Assembly (NCBI GenBank): GCA_015068555.1
Contig: SVKI01000011.1
Coordinates: 1 to 46,339, forward strand
DNA length: 46,339 nt
Direction of reading: 5' to 3'
Origin: Oscillospiraceae bacterium
GTDB lineage: Bacteria > Bacillota > Clostridia > UBA1381 > UBA9506
The notes under the pieces are model-generated. The model worked only from the letters and a program-made list of their open reading frames with translations, was not told the origin of the DNA and ran no database searches. Shown in pieces: positions 8,494 to 16,446 of the stretch (its first letter is position 1; each line of letters begins with the position of its first letter). Position numbers and translations under genes: made by a program.

Positions 8494-9051
8494 ATGATTT
8501 CAGCAGGCGATTTTAGAAACGGCGTAACCTTTGAATTTGAGGGAAATGTATATCAGATTGTAGAATTTCAGCATGTAAAACCCGGTAAGGGTGCTGCATT
8601 TGTCAGAACAAAGCTGAAAAATGTTATCAGTGGTGCTGTGGTTGAAAAAACTTTCCGTCCCACCGAAAAAATGCCCAAGGCGCATATTGAAAGAAAGAAC
8701 ATGGCATACTCTTATAACGATGGTGATTTATTCTACTTCATGGATAATGAAACCTTCGATATGATGCCCCTGTCTCAGGATCAGTTGGGTGATGCACTTA
8801 AGTTCGTGACAGAAAACATGAACGTTGTTGTGCTTTCTTACAAAGGCTCTGTATTTGGCGTTGAACCCCCGACTTTTGTTGAGCTGGTTGTTACAGAAAC
8901 CGAGCCCGGCTTCAAGGGTGACACCAGTACAGGCGCAACCAAGCCCGCAACTCTGGAAACAGGTGCAACCATCAATGTGCCCCTGTTCGTTGACCAGGGT
9001 GACACCATCCGCGTAGACACCAGAACCGGCGAATACATGGAGCGTGTATAA
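8494..9051 (+). CDS. efp: Elongation factor P
   Basis: A 185-residue EF-P with the normal three-domain length. The N-terminal KOW-like domain begins [17 protein letters not shown] and holds the modification loop KPGKGAAF with the candidate Lys at about residue 32. The C-terminal OB domains end in [17 protein letters not shown], the family signature. EF-P enters the ribosomal E site and rescues stalls at consecutive prolines. No EF-P-modifying enzyme is in the window. It is followed by an Asp/Cys-rich gene 23 bp downstream. Confidence 0.97.
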   Translation: MISAGDFRNGVTFEFEGNVYQIVEFQHVKPGKGAAFVRTKLKNVISGAVVEKTFRPTEKMPKAHIERKNMAYSYNDGDLFYFMDNETFDMMPLSQDQLGDALKFVTENMNVVVLSYKGSVFGVEPPTFVELVVTETEPGFKGDTSTGATKPATLETGATINVPLFVDQGDTIRVDTRTGEYMERV

Positions 9052-9074
9052 TAATCCAGAATGGAGGAATGAAC

Positions 9075-9494
9075 ATGAGCTATTTATCTGAAAGAGCAGC
9101 TTACTTAAAAGGTCTTGCAGAGGGTTTGGCGATTGACGAATCCAAGGCAGAAGGCAAACTGCTTGTAAAAATTATTGATGTTTTAGAAGAAATGGCCGCT
9201 ACCATTGAAGACAACAGCGATGCTATCACTGCTTGCGAAGAGCGTGTAGACGATCTGGAAGATTTTGCAGACGAACTGTGCGAAGAAATGGGCGGTTGCG
9301 ATTGCGGTTGTGAGGATGACGATTGTGATTGCTGTGATTGTGATTGCGACGAGGATGACTTTGATGATGAAGAATTTTACGAAGTAGAGTGCCCCGGTTG
9401 CAATGAAAAGGTTTATTTTGATGAAGACATGTTAGATGACGAATTAATTTGTCCTAACTGCAACGAAAAAATCGAAATAGAATTTGAAGACTAA
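9075..9494 (+). CDS. CD1247-like protein with Asp/Cys-rich linker and zinc ribbon
   Basis: A 139-residue acidic protein. Residues 1-70 are a helical, possibly coiled-coil domain (YLSERAAYLKGLAEGLAID onwards) like the N-terminal domain of C. difficile CD1247. Residues 73-100 are almost only Cys, Asp and Glu (CDCG, CDCCDCDCDEDD). The C terminus carries a two-CxxC zinc ribbon (CPGC and CPNC). Function unknown; the Cys/Asp tract could bind metal. Start set at the second ATG, 7 nt after GGAGG; the first ATG is only 1 nt from it. Probably co-transcribed with efp. Confidence 0.7.
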   Translation: MSYLSERAAYLKGLAEGLAIDESKAEGKLLVKIIDVLEEMAATIEDNSDAITACEERVDDLEDFADELCEEMGGCDCGCEDDDCDCCDCDCDEDDFDDEEFYEVECPGCNEKVYFDEDMLDDELICPNCNEKIEIEFED

Positions 9495-9504
9495 CTGTCA
9501 GTCG

Positions 9505-9542
9505 AAAAGCTGATAAAGGTATTGCCTTTATCAGCTTTTTTT
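9505..9542 (+). terminator. Terminator after the efp operon
   Basis: AAAAGCTGATAAAGG pairs with CCTTTATCAGCTTTT around a 5-nt loop, followed by a T run. Confidence 0.92.
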
Positions 9543-9552
9543 GCTTTTTGCC

Positions 9553-9581
9553 TTGCTTTTTTATAGAGAGGATGATATACT
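9553..9581 (+). promoter_or_regulatory. SigA promoter of the tandem MFS genes
   Basis: TTGCTT (9553-9558), 17 nt, TATACT (9576-9581), immediately after the preceding terminator. Its position supports starting the MFS gene at 9635 rather than at upstream codons. Confidence 0.65.
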
Positions 9582-9634
9582 ATTTTTTCGGGTGTTACAA
9601 ACATGTATTTTTACAGCAGAAAAGAGGAAGCACG

Positions 9635-10864
9635 ATGAAACGGAAATATCTTGAAAATGAAAGGCTCAGTCTCTTCTTGTTTTTAACGATATGGATTTTA
9701 TACACAACTATTTATATGACGAAAAACTGCTACAGTGCTGCCATGGCAGACCTTGTTAACGAGCAGGTACTAACAAAATCGCAAACCGGTGCTATTAATG
9801 CAGCGTTTTATCTGATTTACGCTATCTTTCAGGTTGTCGGTGGTATAGCAGTCGATCGGTTTTCGCCGGGTAAAATTGTGTTTATCGGCTTTTTGGGTGC
9901 TGCTGCTTGTAATGCAGTTGTGTATTATAATCAGAACTACACGGTTATGCTGATCGCCTGGAGCATGAATGCAGTTGTACAGTTTGGTGTGTGGCCGGGC
10001 ATATTTAAAATTATTTCTTCTCAGCTTGCCCCTGTACATAGGAAAAAAGGTGTTTTCTATATTTCTCTGGCAAATTCTTTTGGCTTGATTGTAAGCTATA
10101 TTTGTGCGGCGTTAGTAAGTCGTTGGCAGAGCAACTTTTCTATTTCGGCCATCAGCCTTTTTGTTGCCTCCGTTATATGGATTATTATGTATCAATACGT
10201 TGAAAAGAAAATGGTTACCGTAGATGTGGAGAAGTCTGTTAAGCGGGAACAAAAAAGTTCAGTTAGTTTTTTTAAACTGATTCTGTTTAGCGGTGCTATA
10301 CTCCTGATGATTTCGAACCTTATTCAAAGCGTTATCAATTGTGGCCTCAAGGCGCTGACGCCTGTTATGCTGATGGAATCCTATGAAAGCATTTCACCCT
10401 CACTTGCCAATTCGCTCAATATTTTACTGATTGGCGGCGGTGTGATTGCTTCCTTTGTGGCAAGAAAATATGTGCTTAACCGATTTGAAAATGAAGCTAT
10501 ATGTATGTCGCTTTTCTACGCACTTTGTGTGCCTTTTGTGGTGTTATTTGTGTTTGTAGGCAAAATTCCTGCCGTTATTTTGTTTATCGCATTAACTTTA
10601 GTTGTTTCTTTGATGACGGTGGGCAGTCTTACGGTTTTTTATATGACGGCGCGTTTTGCAAAATATGGTTATGACGGAACGGCATCCGGCGTATTTAACG
10701 CCATGGCGGCCTTGGGTATCGTGGTTGCAAACTTTGTATTTACAAGGCTTGCTGACAGTTTCGGCTGGGCGGTTACCAACTACGTTTGGATAGGCACGAC
10801 AATGTTCGGATTGATTGCGACAGCGGCAGCGATTCCACTATGGCGTAAGATGTTGAAGGATTGA
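9635..10864 (+). CDS. MFS transporter, OPA-like, copy 1
   Basis: A 409-residue protein with about twelve hydrophobic helices. The first helix region reads MTKNCYSAAMADLV and the loop after helix 2 reads VDRFSPGKIVFIGF, the MFS loop position. The general look is of the organophosphate:phosphate antiporter branch (GlpT/UhpC), but substrate is unknown. The ATG is preceded by GAGGAAG. It is followed after 14 bp by a close paralogue that begins with the same KYLENER motif, so a tandem duplication is likely. Probably cytoplasmic membrane import or exchange of a small anion. Confidence 0.8.
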   Translation: MKRKYLENERLSLFLFLTIWILYTTIYMTKNCYSAAMADLVNEQVLTKSQTGAINAAFYLIYAIFQVVGGIAVDRFSPGKIVFIGFLGAAACNAVVYYNQNYTVMLIAWSMNAVVQFGVWPGIFKIISSQLAPVHRKKGVFYISLANSFGLIVSYICAALVSRWQSNFSISAISLFVASVIWIIMYQYVEKKMVTVDVEKSVKREQKSSVSFFKLILFSGAILLMISNLIQSVINCGLKALTPVMLMESYESISPSLANSLNILLIGGGVIASFVARKYVLNRFENEAICMSLFYALCVPFVVLFVFVGKIPAVILFIALTLVVSLMTVGSLTVFYMTARFAKYGYDGTASGVFNAMAALGIVVANFVFTRLADSFGWAVTNYVWIGTTMFGLIATAAAIPLWRKMLKD

Positions 10865-10878
10865 TAGGAGTGTTTTAC

Positions 10879-12117
10879 GTGAATCAAAAATACTTGGAAA
10901 ATGAACGCCAAAGTTATTATCTGTTTTTGGCAATCTGGATTGTTTATTCTGTTTTGAACATGACAAAAAATTGCTACAGTGGTGCTATGGCGGCAATTGT
11001 GAGTGAAGGCATATTAACAAAATCACAAACAGGCGCTATTGGTGCTATGTTTTATGTTGTGTATACGATTTGTCAATTGGCAGGAGGTTTTTTTGTTGAA
11101 AAATATTCGGCAAGCAAATTGGTTTTAATTGGTATTTTAGGTGCCGTTTTAGCGAATTTTGTGATCTATTTTAATCAAAATTATATAGTCATGATGGTTA
11201 CATGGTGTTTAAATGGCGCCATTCAATCGGCTACATATCCAGGCTTGTTTAAAATTCTTTCCACGCAACTTTATCCTGCGCACAGGCATAATGCAGTTTT
11301 TTATTTTTCATTAACGGCGCCCGCCGGCTATTTTGCAAGTTATTTGTGTGCTGCACTGGTTGGCCAGTGGCAAAGCAACTTTTTGATTTCGGCCATACTT
11401 TTGCTGTTGATGGCTCTGTACTGGTTTTTAACATATCGCACATCAGAAGAGAAAATGGTTGTGCATGACATGGAGAAAATGAGCAGAGAAGATCGTGATA
11501 AAAACAAGAATGAAGGAACATTTAAGCTTATATTGCTCAGTGGCCTGCCTTTGATTTGGATTGTAATTCTTGTGCAAACCTTTTTCAATCAAGGAATTAA
11601 AAGTGTCACTTCCGTTATGTTGATGGAAAGTTACAGTCAAATATCAGCATCTTTTGCAACAGGACTAAACACGGTTATGGTTGCTGTGGGTGCTATTGGC
11701 ATTTTTTTTGCAAGAAAATTCTTACTTTCTCGCGTAAAAAACGAATCATTAGCGATGACAATTCTCTTGTTGTTAATAATCCCGGTTCTGGCGGTTTTAA
11801 TGTTTGTGGGTAAGTGGCCACTTGCAATTGTTGTTGTGGCTCTTTCATTTCTCTCCCTTTTTGTAACAGCGGCATATATGATAAATGGCTATATCGTTGG
11901 CAGATTTGCGCCATATGGATGCGTGGGCAGGGTAAGCGCCATTGTTAATGGTGCGGCGGCGTTGGGCATCTGCATATCAAATTATATATTTCCAAAGATG
12001 GCCGAAGGATTAGGCTGGTTTATGACAACAAAAATTTGGTTTTTCATCGGTGTGTGTGCGCTTTTTCTTTCGGCGGTTTCCATTCCGTTGTGGAAAAAGA
12101 TGATACCTTCTAAGTAA
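10879..12117 (+). CDS. MFS transporter, OPA-like, copy 2
   Basis: A 412-residue, twelve-helix MFS protein strongly similar to its upstream neighbour: both start with KYLENER, share MTKNCYSGAMA/MTKNCYSAAMA, LTKSQTGAI and VMLMESY, and end in PLWKKM or PLWRKM. GTG start chosen because AGGAG lies 8 nt upstream and because it aligns with copy 1. This copy is visibly more AT-rich than copy 1, which suggests divergence or separate acquisition rather than a recent copy. Same operon; substrate unknown. Confidence 0.8.
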   Translation: MNQKYLENERQSYYLFLAIWIVYSVLNMTKNCYSGAMAAIVSEGILTKSQTGAIGAMFYVVYTICQLAGGFFVEKYSASKLVLIGILGAVLANFVIYFNQNYIVMMVTWCLNGAIQSATYPGLFKILSTQLYPAHRHNAVFYFSLTAPAGYFASYLCAALVGQWQSNFLISAILLLLMALYWFLTYRTSEEKMVVHDMEKMSREDRDKNKNEGTFKLILLSGLPLIWIVILVQTFFNQGIKSVTSVMLMESYSQISASFATGLNTVMVAVGAIGIFFARKFLLSRVKNESLAMTILLLLIIPVLAVLMFVGKWPLAIVVVALSFLSLFVTAAYMINGYIVGRFAPYGCVGRVSAIVNGAAALGICISNYIFPKMAEGLGWFMTTKIWFFIGVCALFLSAVSIPLWKKMIPSK

Positions 12118-12218
12118 ATCATTCTATCCAAATTTTTATGCTTAACTGTAAAAAAGAGCAGGCAATTAAAAAATGACATAAAATTAGAAATAAATTGTGA
12201 AAAATGCAAAAATATTAG

Positions 12219-12247
12219 TTGACTTTTTGGTTTGAAAATGGTATAAT
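12219..12247 (+). promoter_or_regulatory. SigA promoter of rpsU
   Basis: TTGACT (12219-12224), 17 nt, TATAAT (12242-12247), about 67 nt before the rpsU start. Confidence 0.85.
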
Positions 12248-12313
12248 GTAATTTGTGGTTTTATATAACCATGAATACCAACCTGACTGAGTGCAGCGGA
12301 GGGAGGGAATAAC

Positions 12314-12490
12314 ATGTCTGAAATCAGACTGAAGGATCACGAATCTTTGGATAGTGCACTTCGTCGTTTTAAGCGTTCTTGCGCAAAAGACGGCGTTCTT
12401 TCTGAAATTAGAAAGAGAGAGCATTACGAAAAGCCCAGTGTGAAAAGAAAAAAGAAATCTGAAGCGGCAAGAAAGAGAAAGTTTAAATAA
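12314..12490 (+). CDS. rpsU: 30S ribosomal protein S21
   Basis: A 58-residue basic protein starting [20 protein letters not shown] and ending in a Lys/Arg-rich tail ([15 protein letters not shown]). This is the typical S21 length and layout; S21 binds near the 3' end of 16S rRNA and assists initiation. GGAGGG precedes the ATG. It stands alone between its own promoter and its own terminator, whereas in many Firmicutes it sits with yqeY. Confidence 0.95.
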   Translation: MSEIRLKDHESLDSALRRFKRSCAKDGVLSEIRKREHYEKPSVKRKKKSEAARKRKFK

Positions 12491-12531
12491 TTTTGGGCTT
12501 CCCACCCGCTTAAAGCTAATCAAAGCTTACT

Positions 12532-12562
12532 ACGGCAAGGCGTTATGCCTTGCCGTTTTTTC
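12532..12562 (+). terminator. Terminator of rpsU
   Basis: ACGGCAAGGC pairs with GCCTTGCCGT around a 5-nt loop, followed by a T run. Confidence 0.92.
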
Positions 12563-12603
12563 GTCCTATGATGTTCAATTTTGGTGCAAGTAAAAAATCA
12601 CTA

Positions 12604-12633
12604 TTGAAAATCTATATTGTGTTGTGTTATACT
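12604..12633 (+). promoter_or_regulatory. Promoter of the LOG-family gene
   Basis: TTGAAA (12604-12609), 18 nt, TATACT (12628-12633). Confidence 0.6.
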
Positions 12634-12727
12634 ATATACATATAATCCGTTGCAAAGGCTTGTCAATAGTCTAAAACGGATGTGTACGGCATACTATTTT
12701 CATCAGAAGGAAAAAGGAGGCACAGGT

Positions 12728-13309
12728 ATGAGAATTTGCGTTTTTGGAGCGGCATCTCCAACCATCGATGCCGACTATATAACAAAAGTTGAAATTATGG
12801 GTAAAAAAATGGCGGAACGCGGTCATTCTTTGGTTTTTGGCGGCGGCGGGAATGGCCTGATGGGGGCTGCAGCACGAGGCGTTCGTGATGGCGGTGGCCA
12901 CATTATTGGCGTGATTCCCAAGTTTTTTAAGGAGGAAACAGTTGAAGAAATCTGTGATTTTTGCAATGAACTGATTGAGCCTGATACCATGCGTGAGCGT
13001 AAGCAGATTATGGAAGATCATGCAGATGCATTTATTGTAACACCCGGCGGCATCGGCACGTATGAAGAATTTTTTGAAATTCTCACCTCGAAGCAGCTTT
13101 GCAGACATAATAAACCCATTGCACTCTATAACATCGGTGGTTACTATAATCTGGTTGCAAAAGCGATGGAGGATGCGATTCAAAAGAACTTTATTAAGGA
13201 TAGCTGCCTGGATCTTTTTATCATGACAGAAGATTTAGAAGAACTATTCAGCTATATTGAAACGCCTGCAACCAAAATCAGAACGGTGAAAGAATTAAAA
13301 GATGGTTGA
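12728..13309 (+). CDS. LOG family (TIGR00730) Rossmann-fold protein
   Basis: A 193-residue protein with both family signatures: GGGGNGLMGAAARG (about residue 37) and PGGIGTYEEF (about residue 106). Such proteins are phosphoribohydrolases that cleave nucleoside 5'-monophosphates, known as LOG in cytokinin activation and often misnamed lysine decarboxylases. The true bacterial substrate is uncertain. Start at the ATG behind AAAGGAGG; longer upstream readings have no ribosome site and overlap the promoter. The stop lies directly before the inverted-repeat element at 13314. Confidence 0.85.
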   Translation: MRICVFGAASPTIDADYITKVEIMGKKMAERGHSLVFGGGGNGLMGAAARGVRDGGGHIIGVIPKFFKEETVEEICDFCNELIEPDTMRERKQIMEDHADAFIVTPGGIGTYEEFFEILTSKQLCRHNKPIALYNIGGYYNLVAKAMEDAIQKNFIKDSCLDLFIMTEDLEELFSYIETPATKIRTVKELKDG

Positions 13310-13571
13310 TATTAAAAGCGGTTGTCGCATAATAGACGTACTGTTAAGGACAGTAAACGGAGCAGTGATTTTCACCGCTCCGTTTCGCTATTATAAAAAC
13401 AATCGAATTCCCATTTTGAAGGGTTTGTGTCTATATATTCCCATATCTTTTGATAATCTTTTTCACCACGAATTATATGGTCGTGATAAGACCTTTGCCA
13501 TATAGGATAACCAATTTCTTTCGTTGCCATTGTTTTAAATGAACGAACAATGGTTTTAATATTCTTTGTAG

Positions 13572-13593
13572 GGGACGATGCCCTCATCGTCCC
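13572..13593. repeat. REP-like palindrome inside the RAYT gene, copy 1
   Basis: GGGACGATG, 4-nt loop CCCT, CATCGTCCC: a perfect 9-bp stem within the transposase reading frame. Confidence 0.8.
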
Positions 13594-13726
13594 ATCAAGA
13601 AATATAATCATATGAATATGGTTAGGCGTTATTACATATTTGTCAACTGTTACATTTTCGTATTTAATGTTTATATGATTAATATATTTATCACATATCA
13701 AACCGATTTCAGACAAATTATTTTGC

Positions 13727-13748
13727 GGGACGATGTGGGCATCGTCCC
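13727..13748. repeat. REP-like palindrome at the RAYT 5' break, copy 2
   Basis: The same 9-bp stem as the copy at 13572 with loop TGGG. It lies where the reading frame loses homology to full-length RAYTs. Confidence 0.8.
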
Positions 13749-13840
13749 CTACAATAAAAGGCTGAACGAAATCAATCGTTCAGCCTTTTAATTTTACTGT
13801 CCTTTAGAGTACACCCCATATGCGATAACCGCTTTTTGTG

Positions 13841-14698
13841 TCAGCATGTATGGGTGTTTTGTTTTGCGCGCCATTCTGCGTGGTAGGTTTCGGAGATGGT
13901 TTCATGCTTTAAGAAGCGGAAAACATCGGCCGCCTTCTGCACGGAATATTCCATCATGGCTTCAGCAATGCGCTCGTTCATGCCTTCGTGCATGTCACCG
14001 GCGTAGGAATTTGGGTAATTGGCCATCCAGGCAAAGGGAGAATTGATTTTTCTCTTAGTAAACTCATCAAAACGGTGCGTAGAAGTGCCACTTTCATCGG
14101 CAATTTTGTCTAAGCGCACAAGCTCTGGATGGGTGGCGTAAATCCAGCCTGTTTCAATGAAGCAGGCGTGACCGTAGCGCTTTTTTTGTTCAATATAGTT
14201 CTGCAGAATCTGCCTGTCTTCCGGCGTCAGCTTTCCATAATTGCCGGAAAGTAATTTATTGGGAGTGGGGAAGTCAGAACCGGGGGCGTAATCGAACAAA
14301 AGGTATTCCTTTGGCTCCTGCAGTTGACTTCTTACAAAATGCGAAATCATGGACTGATTGCCGCCATGACCGTTAAACAGCAAAATTTTGCGAAACCCAT
14401 TGCGGTGAATTTCGCGGCAGGTTTCTTCTAATAGCTTCAGGCGGAGTTCGCTGCTGAATATAACAGTTCCGGCAAATTCGCCCGCGCCTGTTTTTTCTCC
14501 GAAATGCATAGTGGGGAAAACACAAACCGGCTCGCGCTCGGCAGCACGCCGGACGATTTCCGTGGCTAAGATAGAGTCTGTTCCTATGGGAAGATGCTGA
14601 CCGTGCTTTTCTATGCAGCCGATGGGTACTACACACAGGCCGCAGGAGCTTTCGACAGCCTTTTTAAATTCTTCTTCACGCAAGTATTCCCAAATCAT
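13841..14698 (-). CDS. Creatininase family metal-dependent amidohydrolase
   Basis: A 285-residue protein of the creatininase/MftE-like fold. Metal-binding and catalytic motifs are present: CIEKHGQHLPIGTD (about residues 28-41) and LLFNGHGGNQ (about residue 110). Family members hydrolyse cyclic or linear amides such as creatinine or formamides; the actual substrate is unknown, and no substrate-specific partner lies nearby. ATG chosen behind AAGGTGA, since the longer reading would start inside the tRNA-Arg gene. It lies directly after the tRNA terminator. Confidence 0.85.
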   Translation of the reverse strand: MIWEYLREEEFKKAVESSCGLCVVPIGCIEKHGQHLPIGTDSILATEIVRRAAEREPVCVFPTMHFGEKTGAGEFAGTVIFSSELRLKLLEETCREIHRNGFRKILLFNGHGGNQSMISHFVRSQLQEPKEYLLFDYAPGSDFPTPNKLLSGNYGKLTPEDRQILQNYIEQKKRYGHACFIETGWIYATHPELVRLDKIADESGTSTHRFDEFTKRKINSPFAWMANYPNSYAGDMHEGMNERIAEAMMEYSVQKAADVFRFLKHETISETYHAEWRAKQNTHTC

Positions 14699-14735
14699 GC
14701 GCTCACCTTCTTTTGTTATATGTTTAAACGATGTA

Positions 14736-14772
14736 AGAAAACCGCATAATAGCCAAATGGGCATTATGCGGC
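14736..14772 (-). terminator. Terminator of tRNA-Arg
   Basis: On the minus strand CCGCATAAT pairs with ATTATGCGG, extended by GCC/GGC, and is followed by TTTTCTT. It lies 5 nt past the tRNA 3' end. Confidence 0.8.
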
Positions 14773-14776
14773 ATGA

Positions 14777-14851
14777 TGGCACCCCCGGCGCGAGTCGAAC
14801 GCGCGACTAATCCTTAGGAGGGACTTGTTATATCCACTTAACTACAGGGGC
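14777..14851 (-). tRNA. tRNA-Arg, anticodon CCU
   Basis: Read on the minus strand: acceptor GCCCCTG pairs with CGGGGGT (two wobbles), discriminator G, encoded CCA. Anticodon stem AGTCC/GGATT with loop CTCCTAA gives anticodon CCT (reads AGG). The T arm CGCG-TTCGACT-CGCG is regular. 75 nt with its own promoter and terminator. Confidence 0.93.
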
Positions 14852-14868
14852 GGATGTAATCCTTATTT

Positions 14869-14897
14869 ATTCTACCATGAAATACTTGTTTTGTAAA
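14869..14897 (-). promoter_or_regulatory. Promoter of tRNA-Arg
   Basis: Minus strand TTTACA (14892-14897), 17 nt, TAGAAT (14869-14874), 18 bp from the tRNA 5' end. Confidence 0.7.
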
Positions 14898-14904
14898 GCA
14901 CTTG

Positions 14905-15657
14905 CTACGAAAGGACAACTGTTTTTTCGTAAAACTGGCGCAACAGGGCAAGAACACGCTTTTCCATGCGGGAAATGTTCATTTGAGATGTTCCCATAAG
15001 CGAAGCAATTTTGCTTTGTGTCATCTCGTCGTAGAAACGGTAGTGCACAAATTCTTTCTCTTTTTCAGTCAGTCGTTTCATAAAACTTTCGATAAAATCT
15101 TTGTTTTCAATCAGCAAAAACTCATCGTCTTCCATGCCGATGCAGTCAGAAAAAAGAGCGTCTCCATCGGCGATAGGCTGATCAAGCGAGCAAACATCCT
15201 GCGCATCACCCCAATAGAGGGCGTGAGAGAGCTGTTCTGATGTGACCTGAAGTGCTTCAGCCAGTTCTTCGTGGCTGGGAAGCGTACCGTTTTCTACCAA
15301 ATGGCGGTTGCGAAGCTGGTTAGCCTTTGAAAAAATCTCGTACATTTGCCTGGGGATGCGGATGCAATTTTTCTTGTCTCGAAATAAACGTTTGATTTCA
15401 CCTAATACCGTCGCAGAAGCATAGGTTGAAAAACAAATGCCGCGTGCAGAGTCAAAGCGTTTGGCGGCATTCATCAGCCCCAGACAGGCTGACTGATAAA
15501 TATCATCAAGTTCCAGACCCTTGCCGGCAAAACGGCGGGAAAGCAGGGTTGGGATATAGTTGTATGACTCCATAATGGTATCTAAGGCTTCTGCAGATGT
15601 ATCCGGATCTGACAGCCGAAGAAACATTTCTTTTTCTTCAGTTTCGTTCACTTTCAT
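14905..15657 (-). CDS. SigB/SigF/SigG-type RNA polymerase sigma factor
   Basis: A 250-residue sigma-70 group 3 protein. Region 2 is seen as GLELDDIYQSACLGLMNAAKRFDSARGICFSTYA (about residues 55-85) followed by GEIKRLFRD; region 3 as SHEELAEALQVT; region 4 as MTQSKIASLMGTSQMNISRMEKR. Closest in look to the forespore/stress branch (SigF, SigG, SigB). No SpoIIAB/RsbW-type anti-sigma gene is adjacent; instead a membrane protein gene lies just upstream. GGAGG before the ATG fixes the start. Which of the three factors it is cannot be told from sequence alone. Confidence 0.82.
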   Translation of the reverse strand: MKVNETEEKEMFLRLSDPDTSAEALDTIMESYNYIPTLLSRRFAGKGLELDDIYQSACLGLMNAAKRFDSARGICFSTYASATVLGEIKRLFRDKKNCIRIPRQMYEIFSKANQLRNRHLVENGTLPSHEELAEALQVTSEQLSHALYWGDAQDVCSLDQPIADGDALFSDCIGMEDDEFLLIENKDFIESFMKRLTEKEKEFVHYRFYDEMTQSKIASLMGTSQMNISRMEKRVLALLRQFYEKTVVLS

Positions 15658-15717
15658 ATGCTTCCTCCGCTTGTGATGTGACATTGGATGTGTATGAATC
15701 GGTCAGGCATGATGTGG

Positions 15718-16365
15718 TTATTTTAATAACTCTGTTAAAACTGCCACGCCGTTTTCATATTGTGTGTTAATGGTTTGATTTTGCGCATCTTCTGGGCGGC
15801 GAAAGAGTACAGTGGCATACAGGTCATCATTAGAAAAACCCATGTCAGCTAATAGACGGCTTCCTTTTAAAGAAAAGGCAATGGGTGTTTCACCGCGGTA
15901 TAGAAGTTTATCGGTGTAGTTATCTATCGGCATGAGCTCATCTAATGGGCAAAAGGCATCCTTAACAATAAAACGATCGTAATTGGTGCGGTCGAAAAGA
16001 AAAATAACAGCGCCTCTGTCGGCAAGCAATGTTTCAACATGGTAACGGGCGGTTTCGTTCTTCTCGTCCTTTTCATTCGAGGTCATAAAAATGCGGCTCA
16101 TAGTAACATGCTTTTCACCGTTACCGTCAGAATCCTTCAAAAGGTCTACGACATGGTTTTCAAAATTTATGGTGCCCTCATGTACGGTGCCGGTTGTGAT
16201 TAATGCAATGTTTAAATCGGTTTTTACCGAGTCTTTATTTTGAATCATTAACACAGAGATAATAAAAATAAATACAGCGGCTAAGATAACCGGCGTTTTA
16301 TAATAATACCAAAAATTTTCGATTTTAGTAAAAAATGATTGCGCTGATTGTTTGTTGTTTTCCAT
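15718..16365 (-). CDS. Single-pass membrane protein upstream of the sigma factor
   Basis: A 215-residue protein: short cytoplasmic N terminus (ENFWYYYKTP), one membrane helix (about residues 25-44) and an extracytoplasmic domain of about 170 residues that starts DLNIALITTG, reminiscent of a substrate-binding fold. I recognise the FWYYYK-plus-helix start from clostridial hypothetical proteins but no named family. GGAGTG precedes the ATG. It has its own SigA promoter and lies 60 bp ahead of the sigma factor on the same strand, so it is probably the first gene of that operon and could be a sensor or anchor for it (inference). Confidence 0.65.
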   Translation of the reverse strand: MENNKQSAQSFFTKIENFWYYYKTPVILAAVFIFIISVLMIQNKDSVKTDLNIALITTGTVHEGTINFENHVVDLLKDSDGNGEKHVTMSRIFMTSNEKDEKNETARYHVETLLADRGAVIFLFDRTNYDRFIVKDAFCPLDELMPIDNYTDKLLYRGETPIAFSLKGSRLLADMGFSNDDLYATVLFRRPEDAQNQTINTQYENGVAVLTELLK

Positions 16366-16395
16366 CTGTATCACTCCTGTAACCATCGTGCTTTT

Positions 16396-16424
16396 ATTAT
16401 ATCGTATAAAAAGTCCCCAGTCAA
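16396..16424 (-). promoter_or_regulatory. Promoter of the membrane protein-sigma factor operon
   Basis: Minus strand TTGACT (16419-16424), 17 nt, TATAAT (16396-16401). Confidence 0.8.
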
Positions 16425-16446
16425 GGTGAGAATAGGGGAGAGACTG

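Larger units (their letters stand above)
13372..13779 (-). pseudogene. RAYT (REP-associated tyrosine transposase), 5' truncated
   Basis: The readable frame holds the centre and C terminus of an IS200-like Y1 transposase: the HUH motif in TPNHIHMIIF, then IWQRSYHDHIIRGEKDY with the likely catalytic Tyr region. Upstream of the only internal ATG the frame stays open with VGDDAHIVPQ, typical of clostridial RAYTs, but it hits a stop at 13780-13782 and the usual N-terminal third with its YFITICT-like strand is missing. No ribosome site. Two REP-like palindromes lie within the frame. Probably inactive. Confidence 0.75.
13314..13836. mobile_element. Element with 44-bp imperfect terminal inverted repeats
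   Basis: The segment 13314-13357 and the reverse complement of 13793-13836 match at 36 of 44 positions, including an exact 12-bp inner block AAGGACAGTAAA and an exact AAAAGCGGTT outer block. Between them lies a broken RAYT transposase. The repeats abut the end of the LOG gene on the left and the end of the creatininase gene on the right. Just inside are two terminator-like hairpins: one on GGAGC/GCTCC near 13358-13383 and one on AAAAGGCTGAACGA/TCGTTCAGCCTTTT near 13755-13790. No target-site duplication is obvious. Confidence 0.55.

Noticed and set aside
12728-13309. Lysine decarboxylase
   Set aside because: The two motifs are those of LOG-type phosphoribohydrolases, a known misannotation.
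13302-13505. Plus-strand frame after the LOG gene
   Set aside because: Antisense to the RAYT remnant and crosses the left inverted repeat.
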